DNA of 64,000 nt from CAVUCH01 sp963739995 (GTDB lineage Bacteria; Acidobacteriota; Vicinamibacteria; Vicinamibacterales; JAENWD01): positions 124,001 through 188,000 of the forward strand of contig CAVUCH010000017.1 of assembly GCA_963739995.1 (NCBI GenBank), in the 5' to 3' direction. This document shows, in pieces, positions 55,474 through 64,000 of the stretch (positions are counted from its first letter, which is position 1; each line of letters begins with the position of its first letter). The position numbers and the translations under genes were made by a program. The notes beneath the pieces are model-generated. The model saw only the letters and a list, made by a program, of their open reading frames with translations, did no database searches and was not told where the DNA came from.

Positions 55474-56574
55474 TCAGGCTGCCCCGAAGCAGTACACCCG
55501 GCCGTCCTGCGCCCCTATGACGAGACGTCCGCCCCCGATCGCGGGTGAGGCGGTGACAGGCGCACCGACCTCGAACTCCCAGACTTTTTTTCCGCTGGCC
55601 GCATCTGCCCCATACATCCGGCCGTCGCTGGCCCCGACGTAGACCCGCCCGCCGCTGACCACCGGCGATGAATCGATGCGCGCGCGCGTGGTCAGTGTCC
55701 ACAGGGCCTTGCCCGTGCCTGCATCGAGCGCGTGCAGCAGCTTGTCGCGACCGCCGAGGAAGACGCGGCCATCGGTCACCGCCGCCGAGGAGTAGAACGG
55801 GAAGTTCCGATCCGGATGCGTGTAGCGCCAGACGATCTTCCGGGACGCGAGGTCGACCGCCAGCACCTCGTTCGCGAAGGTCCCGTAGATTGCGCGCCCC
55901 CCCTGCATCGCGGGAGACGCGGCCGTGTACGCCCCGGACGGGGTCGCGAACACTTCGCGGCCGTCGGTGATCCGGAAGCCACGCAGCATTTCGTCGCACC
56001 CTGCGACGTAGGCGACGCCGTCGCGTACGGCAGGCGTGGAATGCACGGGACCTTCGGTGCGGGCCTTCCACGCCAGCGTGCCGTCCCGGTTCAGCGCGTA
56101 CACGTGGCCGTCGTACGATCCGATGAGCACACGGTCACCGGCGATCGTCGGCGAGGACTTGATTTCACTGCCCGTCTTGAACGTCCACCGTCCTCGGCCA
56201 GTCGCCGCGTCGACAGCGTGAACGACGCCATCCAGGTCACCGATGAACACGAGGTCACGGCTGACCGCCGGCGACGATTCGCCCACGCCGGCGACCTTCG
56301 ATGCTTCGTACTTCCACAGCACCGAACCCGTACCGGCCGCGAGCGCCACCAGCAGCCCCGGCTGCGTGCCAACGTAGATGCGATCGCCGACGATTGCGGC
56401 CGAAGACTCGACCGATTCTCCGATCTCCGCGGACCAGAGAAGCTTCAGCGCCGGCGGAAGCACGTCGGCCGCCACACCCGTCATGGCGGTGTTACCCCGA
56501 AACTGCGGCCAGTCCGCAGCGTTCGCTGCAGAGGCCCAGAGAACGAAAAGCGCAAGGGCGGCGGCCGGCATCAC
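55474..56574 (-). CDS. Secreted PQQ-like beta-propeller protein 2
   Basis: A 366-residue exported propeller. Signal peptide AALALFVLWASAANA is followed by ADWPQFRGN. Regular blades repeat the pattern SSxAxxGDRIYVG...ALAAGTGSVLWKY, with Ala/Asp-x-x-T-G-x-x-x-W between them (about eight copies), giving a BamB-like fold. It may be a scaffold, binding protein or sensor. The start (GTG 56574 or ATG 56571) lies directly behind the stop of propeller 3, so propellers 4, 3 and 2 form a tight operon on the minus strand. Confidence 0.88.
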   Translation of the reverse strand: MMPAAALALFVLWASAANAADWPQFRGNTAMTGVAADVLPPALKLLWSAEIGESVESSAAIVGDRIYVGTQPGLLVALAAGTGSVLWKYEASKVAGVGESSPAVSRDLVFIGDLDGVVHAVDAATGRGRWTFKTGSEIKSSPTIAGDRVLIGSYDGHVYALNRDGTLAWKARTEGPVHSTPAVRDGVAYVAGCDEMLRGFRITDGREVFATPSGAYTAASPAMQGGRAIYGTFANEVLAVDLASRKIVWRYTHPDRNFPFYSSAAVTDGRVFLGGRDKLLHALDAGTGKALWTLTTRARIDSSPVVSGGRVYVGASDGRMYGADAASGKKVWEFEVGAPVTASPAIGGGRLVIGAQDGRVYCFGAA

Positions 56575-56575
56575 G

Positions 56576-58015
56576 TCACTTCTTCACGCCGAGCGCGAAC
56601 AGCTGGTTGCGGCCACTGATGAACAGCGCGCCGTTTGCAGGCACCGGCGTCGCATAGACGGAGCTGCCCATGTTCATCTCGCCGATGACCTTGAGTTCCC
56701 TGCCTGCCTGGAGGATGGTGACGTCGCCGTCCTCGTCTCCCAGATAGATCCGCCCTTCGACAACGAGCGGCGATCCCCAGACTGCGGCGAACATGTCGTG
56801 CGTCCAGTAGACCTGGCCCGTCTTGGCATCGAGCGCGTGCAGGAACCCGCTGAAATCCGCGTAGTAGACGATGCCCTCGTGCACCGCGGCGGTCGAAATC
56901 GAACGTCGGATCTTGTCGTAGTGCCACACCAGGCCCGTCTGCGTGATGTCGCCGCGCTTCGTCGGATCGATCGCGTACAGGTGCCCGACGCCCTCGCCGT
57001 GCTCGGGATCCTGACCGTTCGCGATGTAGACGATGCCGTCGTGGATCACCGGCGTGCTGATGACTTCGTTGCGGGTCTTTGGCCATACGGACTCTTTGGG
57101 ATTCGTATCGAACTCCCAGAGGCGTTCGCCCGTCAGCGCGTTGTTGCCCCTCACCCACCCGTCACCCTGTCCCACGATCACCTGCACCGTGTCGCCGACC
57201 GTGGCCACCGCGGGCGAGGACCACTGGCCATGGAGAATGCGGTCTTCCACCGGGTTGTCTTCCCAGGCCAGCTTGCCGGTTTTCTTGTTGATGGCGATGA
57301 TCGCCGGCGCCTTGGGCGAGGGCACGTTGACGTGGCTCTCGTCCTGGCCGTTCGAGGTGTTCACGAAGATCAGATCGCCGTGCCCGACGGGTGAGGCGTT
57401 CGACATGTTGTGCGGGAATGCGCCGACCTCCTCCATCATGTCGAAGCGCCAGAGGATATCGGCGTCTTTTTCGCCCGCGAACTTCTCGTCGGTCACGGGC
57501 CCGTCGTTGGTGCCGTCGCGAAAGCCGTCGAGGTCGACCGCCATCACCTCGCCGCGGTTGGACGTGTAGTAGACGATGCCGTTCTCCACGAGCGGCGACG
57601 AACACACGCCCTGATACGGCCAGTCGTTGACCCGCCCGGACGCGAGCTTCTCGTGCGTCGCCTGCCACATGAACTCGCCGTCCGACTCCCGGAACGCCAT
57701 CAACACGCCGCGGTCGCCTCCCTGCTTCGGGTCGCGCACCAGCTCGTTGTTGGTGCCGACGAGCACAACTCCGCCGGCGACGACCGGATTGCCGTAGGTC
57801 TGCGAACCAAGCGGCGCCACCCACTCTGACGTTTGACTCCGGTCTTCACGTCCCAGGTGGTCGGCAGGCCGGTCATGGTCGACACCATGTTCCGATCCGG
57901 GCGAACCACCCCACATCGGCCAGTCGCCGGCGGCGGACCCGGGCAACGCCGATGGCGCCACGGCCGCGATGGTCACGAAGAGCGCGGAGAGAGCGATGAG
58001 CCGGAACATGAGCAT
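56576..58015 (-). CDS. Secreted PQQ-like beta-propeller protein 3 (two compensating frameshifts)
   Basis: A 479-residue exported propeller with signal peptide (LIALSALFVTIAAVAPSALPG), DWPMWGGSP and blades such as NPVVAGGVVLVGTNNE, SSPLVENGIVYYTSNRG and TPVIHDGIVYIANGQ. Between about 57900 and 57834 the displayed frame is unlike the family; a neighbouring frame reads DRNMVSTMTGLPTTWDVKTG, the expected sequence. One extra C in a CCC run and one missing base in an AAA run explain it and restore the frame. The rest is intact. It begins 3 bp after propeller 4 ends. Confidence 0.87.
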   Translation of the reverse strand: MLMFRLIALSALFVTIAAVAPSALPGSAAGDWPMWGGSPGSEHGVDHDRPADHLGREDRSQTSEWVAPLGSQTYGNPVVAGGVVLVGTNNELVRDPKQGGDRGVLMAFRESDGEFMWQATHEKLASGRVNDWPYQGVCSSPLVENGIVYYTSNRGEVMAVDLDGFRDGTNDGPVTDEKFAGEKDADILWRFDMMEEVGAFPHNMSNASPVGHGDLIFVNTSNGQDESHVNVPSPKAPAIIAINKKTGKLAWEDNPVEDRILHGQWSSPAVATVGDTVQVIVGQGDGWVRGNNALTGERLWEFDTNPKESVWPKTRNEVISTPVIHDGIVYIANGQDPEHGEGVGHLYAIDPTKRGDITQTGLVWHYDKIRRSISTAAVHEGIVYYADFSGFLHALDAKTGQVYWTHDMFAAVWGSPLVVEGRIYLGDEDGDVTILQAGRELKVIGEMNMGSSVYATPVPANGALFISGRNQLFALGVKK

Positions 58016-58018
58016 TTC

Positions 58019-60230
58019 TTACCTGTTCGCGTAGACGCGAATGTTGTCGAACATGATGTCTGAGCCGGCATCGGAGTAGAGGCCGGGGCTTCCCTCGCGG
58101 TGGCCGATGGCGATCGAGCTTCTCGAGCAGCCACGCGTCGGGCTCCGGCTCTCCGGTCGGCCATGCCTTCGCCTGGACGCGCGTCGCCCTCGGGCAGCGT
58201 CTCCACCCGCAGCTTCAGGCGATACCACGTGTCGGGCTTCCAGGAGAACGGCGCCCGAACCGTCATCTCGTCTGCGGCCTGCCACGGATGCAGCTCGATG
58301 CAGCTGGCTGTTCCCGAACAGCACGAGGACGTAGCGCTGCGCGATCACGCCCACGTCCCCCATCTGGCGCCGACGCTCCGACGCACGCACGTCCGCTTCG
58401 ATGGTGTAGTTCGACGAGTTCGTCGCGCCGATCATGGTGCGCACGCGCCGGGCAACCGAGTTGTCGGCTGCGCGGAAAAGCCCCTTCGATCCGCCCAGGT
58501 CACGGACCGTGTACCGGCCGGTGCCGTGAACCCACGTGCGCGGCGGCGCCTCACCCTCGTGCGCCTCGAAATCGTAGGTCCAGGGGAACGGCGGCAACAC
58601 GCGCACGCGCGCCGCCCCGCTGAGCGATCCCACGCTGACCTTGATCAGGCCGGCCTCGGCTGCAGGCGCGCTGGCCGTGTAGGTGCCGTCAGGGGCGATG
58701 GAGCCGGCCAGACCCTCTGTCGACCAGCTCCCCTTCTCCTCGCCGACGAACTCACCATTGGCATCGTACACGCGCGCGTGGAACTGCTGCCGTGCACCGG
58801 GGTGTGAGCGTCACTTCCGCCGGAAACACCAGCACGACGGCAGGCGCGCCGGCCGCACGTCGCGGCGCCGGCCGGGCCGCGGGAGCGGGCGACGACCCGC
58901 TGCGGGACGCGCGCGCCGGCGTGCCGGTGCCGATGGCGTAGGTCGCGTCCATCGATACCACGTAGACGCGGCCGTTCGAGACGATCGGCGAGGCGACGAT
59001 CATCTCCGGCGCCTGTGCCGACCCGAGCCAGTCTTCATCGAGCACGTCGACGCCGTCGGCCCGGGGACGAAGGATGAAGAACTTCCCATTCTCGGTTCCG
59101 ACGTACAGCTTTCCGTCGGCGAGCACGGGCGAGCCTTTCTGAATCGTTCCGAGGTTCCGGTGCCACAACGCCCGGCCGGACGCACGGTCGAAGGCGCCGA
59201 GGACTGCGCCGTTGTCCACGTGGTAGAGGCGTTCGGCATCCATCACCGGTGAGGCGAATCCGCCGAGAAAACCAAGCGTCGCCCACTTCACCTGGTTCGG
59301 CTCCACCTTGCCGCGGACCGTGCCGTCGACAGCCGCCACCATGCCCATCTCGCTCGTCGTGGTGTTCTCCTCGCTGTGTGTCACGTAGACCGTGGTGCCC
59401 CCCACCAGCACGCTGTTGTTGATCGCCCGCTTGGTGACGTGCCACCCCCACAGCTGCTCGCCGGTTCCGGCGTTCAGCGCGTGGATGACGCCGTCGGTGC
59501 CGCCGACGATCAGCATGTGCACGCCGCCGATATCGGCGGCCACGGGGGTGGAGTAGTTGGTGTCGTAATGCCAGGTCTGCGGAGCGCTGACCCAGATCGG
59601 GGCGCCGGTCCGCTTGTCGAAAGCGAAGTACCGATTGCTGGTGCGCGCCTGATCGCCCCACCCGGCGTTGAGCACGTTGATCACCACCTTGTCGCCGTCG
59701 ATGACAGGCGAGACGGTCCGCCCGCCGTGCGTCGTGATCGCGCCGTACTCGTCGGCCATCGATCGGCTCCACAGCGTCTTGCCGTCCGCGGCGAGCGCGA
59801 GGAGCTGCGCTCCGACCGTGAGCGCGTAGATGTTGCCCGTCTCCGGATCGAGCGCCGGCGAGGCCCAGGCCGCCCGGTGCTGCGGCACGTCGCTGAGATA
59901 CACGCTGAACCGCCGCTCCCAGATCGGCTTGCCGGTGCCGGCGTCGACGCACATCACCCGTTCCTGCGAGGTGGCGACATCCCCTGCGATGTTCTGCATG
60001 CACAGCCGGTTGCCTGCGGCGACCGGGGCCGAACGCCCGCCGAACGGCGCCCGCCACGCGAGGTTCTCGCCGGCCGGCGACCAGCGTTCCGGGAGGTTCG
60101 TTTCCATCGAGTGGCCATCGCGCTGAGGGCCGCGCCATTCCGGCCAGTCCGCGGCCGAGAGCGCCACACCGGCGAGCAGCACCATGGCCGCTGCCCACCC
60201 CTTCGTCACACCGTTCGTCACATGCTTCAT
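58019..60230 (-). CDS. Beta-propeller protein 4 with Ig-like and jelly-roll-like C-terminus (several frameshifts)
   Basis: Originally one protein of about 735 residues. Residues 1-450 form a propeller with signal peptide (AAAMVLLAGVALSA), DWPEWRGPQRDG and regular blades (SPALDPETGNIYALTVG, SPVLADGKLYVGTENG). An Ala/Pro linker and Ig-like segment follow (VVLVFPAEVTLTP, SWSTEGLAGSIAPDGTYTAS), then a domain resembling LamG/3-keto-disaccharide-hydrolase folds (TYDFEAHEGEAPPRTWV, NYTIEADVRASERR, WYRLKLRVETLPEG, DIMFDNIRVYANR). The frame breaks near 58800 (extra C in CCCC), near 58304, near 58184 and near 58118. All pieces are on one strand and in order. The stop is 3 bp before propeller 3. Confidence 0.75.
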
Positions 60231-60322
60231 GATGATCCGCCACACCATGTTACCCTCGCAGCCACCGACGCGCATTCAGTCCATCAGACGGCCGGGGCTC
60301 CAGGGCGGCCGCGGAGATCCAC

Positions 60323-61648
60323 ATGTCGATGACGCCCGCCAGGGTGCTCGCGCTTACCCTGACATTCTCATCCGTGGCCTCGCTCGACGCGAGCAACTGG
60401 CCCCAATGGCGCGGCCCCGAGGGCACTGGCGTATCCGAGGAGACGGCCGTGCCCCTCGAGTGGGCGGCCGACAAGAACGTCGTCTGGAAGACGCCGCTCT
60501 CCGGTCATGGCCACTCGCAGCCCATCGTCTGGGGCGACCACATCTTCCTGACGGCTGCGGTGGAAGGCGAGGTCGTGCCTGGCGCGAAGGCAGTCACCCA
60601 CGTGGACGAGGGCAAGGAGTTCCTCCATCCCGACAGTGTGGGCGCCGACCGGAAACACACCCTGAAGGTGTTGGCCGTAGAGAGCAAGAGCGGCAAAATC
60701 CGGTGGGAGCGCACCGCCTGGGAGGGCGCTCCGTACGACAACCGGCACAAGCGCAGCAGCTATGCGGCGCCGACGCCGATTACCGACGGCACGCGGGTCT
60801 ACGCGTGGTTCGGTTCCGAAGGCCTGTACGCGTACGACTTCAGCGGCACGCTCGTGTGGAAGAAATCGCTGGGCGGGCTCCCCACGCTCGGGATGGGCAC
60901 GGGTACGTCGCCCATCCTGCACGACGGTCTCCTCATCCTCCAGTGTGATGAAGACGGCGGCAACAATTCCTTCATCGTCGCGCTCGACAAAAGAGACGGC
61001 CGCGAGGTCTGGCGCGCGCCGCGCAAGGTTCAGGTGAGCTGGTCCACCCCGGTGGTCGTGAAGGCGCTGTCGGGCCGCGACGAACTGGTCACGAGCGGCA
61101 CGGAGCTGATTGTCGCCTACGACCCGAAGACGGGCCACGAGTTGTGGCGCACGACCGGGGTGCAGAGCAACGCGATTCCGTCGCCGGTGTTCGGTCACGG
61201 GCTGGTGATCCTCTCGGCCGGCTACCCCGCGAAGAAAGTAATCGCGGTGAAGCTCGGCGGCTCGGGCGACCTGACAGGCACGTCGCAGATCGCGTGGACC
61301 TACGACAAAGGCACCGCCTACGTGCCGTCGCCGATTCTCGTGGGCGATTACGTCTACCTGATGACCGATAGCGGGATCATGACCTGCCTTGATGCCAGGA
61401 CCGGCGAGGTCAAGTACGAAGGCGGCCGGCCACCCAATCCCGCACGCTTCATGGCTTCCATGGTCGCCGTCGGCGGTGTCATCCTGCAGACGAGCGACAC
61501 GGGCGACGTGTATGTCATCCGCGCCGGCCCGAAGCACGAGGTGATTCGCACGAACTCGATCGGGGAGCCGGTCTTGGCGTCCCCGGCGATCGCGGACGGG
61601 CGCGTCTACCTCAGGAGCACCGCGCACCTGTACGCGATCGGCAGCTGA
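60323..61648 (+). CDS. Secreted PQQ-like beta-propeller protein 5
   Basis: A 441-residue exported propeller, intact. Signal peptide VLALTLTFSSVASLDA precedes SNWPQWRGPEGTG. Blades include QPIVWGDHIFLTAAV, TPITDGTRVYAWFGSEG, SPILHDGLLILQCDEDGGN, SPVFGHGLVILSAGYP and SPAIADGRVYLRST. The segment KTPLSGHGHSQP with KVLAVESKSGKIRWER is a little longer than in its paralogues. It is divergent from propeller 4 with 92 bp between starts and convergent with propeller 6. ATG 60323 or 60329 may be used. Confidence 0.88.
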   Translation: MSMTPARVLALTLTFSSVASLDASNWPQWRGPEGTGVSEETAVPLEWAADKNVVWKTPLSGHGHSQPIVWGDHIFLTAAVEGEVVPGAKAVTHVDEGKEFLHPDSVGADRKHTLKVLAVESKSGKIRWERTAWEGAPYDNRHKRSSYAAPTPITDGTRVYAWFGSEGLYAYDFSGTLVWKKSLGGLPTLGMGTGTSPILHDGLLILQCDEDGGNNSFIVALDKRDGREVWRAPRKVQVSWSTPVVVKALSGRDELVTSGTELIVAYDPKTGHELWRTTGVQSNAIPSPVFGHGLVILSAGYPAKKVIAVKLGGSGDLTGTSQIAWTYDKGTAYVPSPILVGDYVYLMTDSGIMTCLDARTGEVKYEGGRPPNPARFMASMVAVGGVILQTSDTGDVYVIRAGPKHEVIRTNSIGEPVLASPAIADGRVYLRSTAHLYAIGS

Positions 61649-61660
61649 CCGGCCGCCCCG

Positions 61661-62893
61661 TCACTTGCCGCGCACGTCGTACGCGTAGATGGTGTCCTGA
61701 TCGCGCAGGAAGAGCCTCCCGTTCGAGACGACGGGGTGCGACCAGGTGGGCAATGACCCGGTCTCCAGCGAAAAGCGGCCGTGCTCCCGATAGCCCTCCG
61801 GGCTCGCCTCGGCCAGCGCCACGACGCCCCGTTCGCTGAACAGGTACAACCGGTCGTCGGCGTGCACCAGCGAGCCCTTGCCAACGCTCCGATCGCGCCA
61901 GGCCACCTCGCCCGTGTCGAACCGCATCGCCGTGAGAATGGCGCTCGAGAACCCGTACAGGTGGTCACCAATCAACACGGAGCTGGCGTGGTGATTCCGC
62001 ATCTCGCGTGTGAAGTACACCTCCGCCGCCGTGATGCCGCCGCCCGACGGGGTCAGGCGAAGCAGCGCCGCCCCGGTTCCGTAGTCGGACGACAGGAACA
62101 CGTGGTTCCCGCGCACGATCGGTGTGGCGATGTTCGCGACCCTGTTCGCCACCCGGTCGTAGCTCCAGAGCACGCGGCCGTTGGCGATGTCGACGCCGAG
62201 CGCCCGCTGCCCGGTGAAGACAATGGCCTGGCGAATCCCGCCAATCTCGTGGAAGACGGCGGAGGAGTATCCCGCGCGGTCGGCTTCCGTCTTCCAGATC
62301 AGCTTGCCGTCGGCCTTGTTCAGCGCGACCACCGATGAGCCGGGGCCGCCCGGGCTGACGATGATCCGATCGCCTGCGATCAACGGCGATTCGCTGAGAC
62401 CCCAGGTGATGTTCTGCCCGCCGAAATCGCGAATGACATTGACCGTCCATGCGACCTTGCCCGAGGCCGCGTCGAGCGCCGTCAGGTCACCGCTCGCACC
62501 GAACGCGTACACGCGGGTGCCGTCGATGGTGGGCGTGCCGCGGGGACCATCGCCGCGATCGTTCGAGAAGCGGCGACCGTGCGGTACGTCCCACAGGCGC
62601 TTACCGGTCGCGATGTCGTAGGCCATCACGTGCTCGCGGTCCTCGCGGGCGCCGAGCGTGTACAGCCGGCCGGCGGCGACGGCGAAGGACGAGTAGCCCT
62701 GGCCTGCACCGGGGGCCTTCCAGGCCAGCGGCGGGCCGCTCTGGGGCCACGCCTTCAGCAGCCCGCGTTCGGCGGACACGCCGTCCCGCCGCGGGCCGCG
62801 CCACTGCGGCCAGTCGTCGAGCGCGTGAATCGTCACTGATGCGCCTGCAACGAGCGCAGCGAACCCCACGAAGAGAGCGGACCGACGGATCAT
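61661..62893 (-). CDS. Secreted PQQ-like beta-propeller protein 6
   Basis: A 410-residue exported propeller, intact. Signal peptide (LFVGFAALVAGASVTIHA) is followed by DDWPQWRGPRRDGVSAERG, then blades with SSFAVAAGRLYTLGA, GTPTIDGTRVYAFGASG, ESPLIAGDRIIVSPGG and HPVVSNGRLFLRDQD. GGAGG lies 5-6 bp before ATG 62893. It begins 25 bp after the second TonB-dependent receptor gene on the same strand, so receptor and propeller are probably cotranscribed, with the propeller perhaps acting on or binding the imported substrate in the periplasm. Confidence 0.88.
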   Translation of the reverse strand: MIRRSALFVGFAALVAGASVTIHALDDWPQWRGPRRDGVSAERGLLKAWPQSGPPLAWKAPGAGQGYSSFAVAAGRLYTLGAREDREHVMAYDIATGKRLWDVPHGRRFSNDRGDGPRGTPTIDGTRVYAFGASGDLTALDAASGKVAWTVNVIRDFGGQNITWGLSESPLIAGDRIIVSPGGPGSSVVALNKADGKLIWKTEADRAGYSSAVFHEIGGIRQAIVFTGQRALGVDIANGRVLWSYDRVANRVANIATPIVRGNHVFLSSDYGTGAALLRLTPSGGGITAAEVYFTREMRNHHASSVLIGDHLYGFSSAILTAMRFDTGEVAWRDRSVGKGSLVHADDRLYLFSERGVVALAEASPEGYREHGRFSLETGSLPTWSHPVVSNGRLFLRDQDTIYAYDVRGK

Positions 62894-62918
62894 GGCGTCC
62901 TCCCGAGTTGGTGACGGT

Positions 62919-64000
62919 TTACCAGAGCAGCTTGGTGCCGAACTGCAGCCGGCGCGGCGAGCCGGCCGACAGGATCTGCCCGAACGTCGCCGAGCCGAGG
63001 AAGTTGTCGGGCAGGTCGAAGTTCGCGCGGTTGAGCACGTTGAACGCTTCGAGCCGGAGCTGCAGGCGCGCGCGCGACCCGAGCGGCACGTGTTTGAGGA
63101 GACCGACGTTCACGTTCGCGAATCCAGGTCCCTCGAGCGTATTTCTCCCGACGTCCCCGAAGCTGCCGAACGGCGGGAACGCAAACGCAGCCGCATCGAA
63201 CCACGCTCCCGGACCGCGGCTTGACAGCGCAGGATCGCCGACCTGATTGGGTCGGTCGTTGGCGCCGAACCCGAGGCTGGCCCGGCCCGTGTTGCTGTTG
63301 TCGATCTCGGGGAGAAGCGCGACGGTGAACGGGCGGCCGCTGTGGAAGGCCGCCACGGTCTCGAGGCTCCAGCCGCCCAGGACAGCCGTCCCGATCCCAC
63401 CGTCGTGCAGCCACCGGCGGCCGACGCCGAACGGCAGCGCGTACGAGATGGCGAGGGAGAACCGGTGCCGCACGTCGAAGTTCGAGCGCGCGCGCTCGTC
63501 GGGATTGTTGCTGTCCTGCGGAAAATTGGCATCGCCGGCGCTCGCGAAAAAGCTGGACGTGTCGTCGGTGGACTTGCCAAGCGTGTAGGCGGCCAGCACT
63601 GCGATCCCGGCGTCGAGCCGCTGCGAGTACGAGACCTGCAAGCTGTCGTACCGCGAGCGGGCGCGCGATTCGAGGAAGATGATGTCCGCCAGTCGCGGGT
63701 CGGGGCGCAGGTTCACCGGCGCGGGGCTCGGCTCCGGCTGGTTGATGTCGCGCGCTGCCAGCAGGTGGCGCCCGCGAGATTCCGACGTACGCCACATCCA
63801 CGGCGCGGCCGCTCCCGAGCTGCCACTGAGCGCCCGCCGACGCGTGGTGGAACGCCGCGGTCTGGAAATCGCGCTGGATGCCGAGCGCCGCGTCGGGCGT
63901 GGGAAGGGGATAGTTCGCGGGGAACGGGTCGTAGAGCGTCACCGGGAGCCCTGGCAGGGAGAAGTAGTAGCTCAGATCGAAGTACGGCGGGCTGAAGTAC
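62919..64000 (-). CDS. TonB-dependent receptor (C-terminal part, one frameshift, runs off window)
   Basis: The last 360 or so residues of a second Oar-like receptor, entering from the right edge. Barrel strands include SLQVSYSQRLDAGIAVLAAYTLGKS, RHRFSLAISYALPFG and GWSLETVAAFHSGRPFTV. The C-terminus has LQLRLEAFNVLNRANFDLP and ends RLQFGTKLLW, typical of the acidobacterial receptors. One extra base near 63779 (VAYVGISR instead of VAYVGSRGRHLL) splits it into two frames. Upstream of that the frame is open to 64000. The N-terminal regulatory domain and plug are outside the window. Confidence 0.87.

Overview
This is a GC-rich bacterial chromosome segment with mostly short intergenic spaces and operon-like gene runs. 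The gene content points to an acidobacterium, probably of the Vicinamibacteria type: Oar-like TonB-dependent receptors with an N-terminal carboxypeptidase-regulatory domain, many secreted 'WPxWRG' PQQ-like beta-propellers, a UPF0182 giant membrane protein, an S10 peptidase and an MtrA/MtrB-type conduit. This assignment is inferred from gene families; there is no rRNA in the window.

Layout. 1-5.2 kb: housekeeping genes (a Maf fragment, a DciA-like protein, thiolase plus 3-hydroxyacyl-CoA dehydrogenase, a membrane hydrolase, recA behind a clear sigma-70 promoter, PAP2 phosphatase), ending in tRNA-Phe, whose gene overlaps the end of the PAP2 gene. 5.2-6.9 kb: decayed phage-derived sequence (prohead protease and HNH remnants) abutting a 5'-truncated glycosyltransferase-39-type gene. 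8.5-12.4 kb: monoheme cytochrome c, MtrB/PioB-like porin and DmsE/MtrA-like decaheme cytochrome, a probable outer-membrane electron conduit. 13-25.5 kb: a redox/anaerobiosis block with a tandem universal stress protein, a zinc alcohol dehydrogenase, and an operon of GltD-like oxidoreductase, pyruvate:ferredoxin oxidoreductase and dihydroorotate-dehydrogenase-like protein, followed by an NtrC-type activator, a stand-alone receiver and a PAS histidine kinase. The 382-bp space between the dehydrogenase and the operon carries two divergent sequences matching sigma-54 promoters, so the nearby NtrC-type activator is the obvious candidate regulator.

25.4-40.7 kb: SulP transporter, RRM RNA-binding protein, PpiC-type foldase, S4-domain protein, an unusual heptamer-built inverted-repeat element filling the space between two convergent stop codons, an acidic hypothetical protein, REP-like palindromes, S10 peptidase, glycogen debranching enzyme with TreZ, a bacterial eRF1-like protein, and UPF0182. 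40.7-48.6 kb: LuxE-like and LuxC-like fatty acyl reduction genes followed by a glycosyltransferase, an ABC ATPase and a large FtsX-type permease. 48.6-64 kb: six paralogous secreted beta-propeller proteins interspersed with two TonB-dependent receptors, an MFS transporter and small membrane or secreted proteins.

Quality note. At least a dozen single-base indels interrupt otherwise well conserved genes (MtrB-like, GltD-like, the ferredoxin oxidoreductase, DHOD-like, treZ, two beta-propellers, the second receptor). Several sit in short homopolymers and some compensate each other, which looks more like consensus sequence error than gene decay. In contrast, genes of about 930-1110 codons elsewhere are intact. 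Several convergent or intergenic hairpins look like terminators but have no T-tract.
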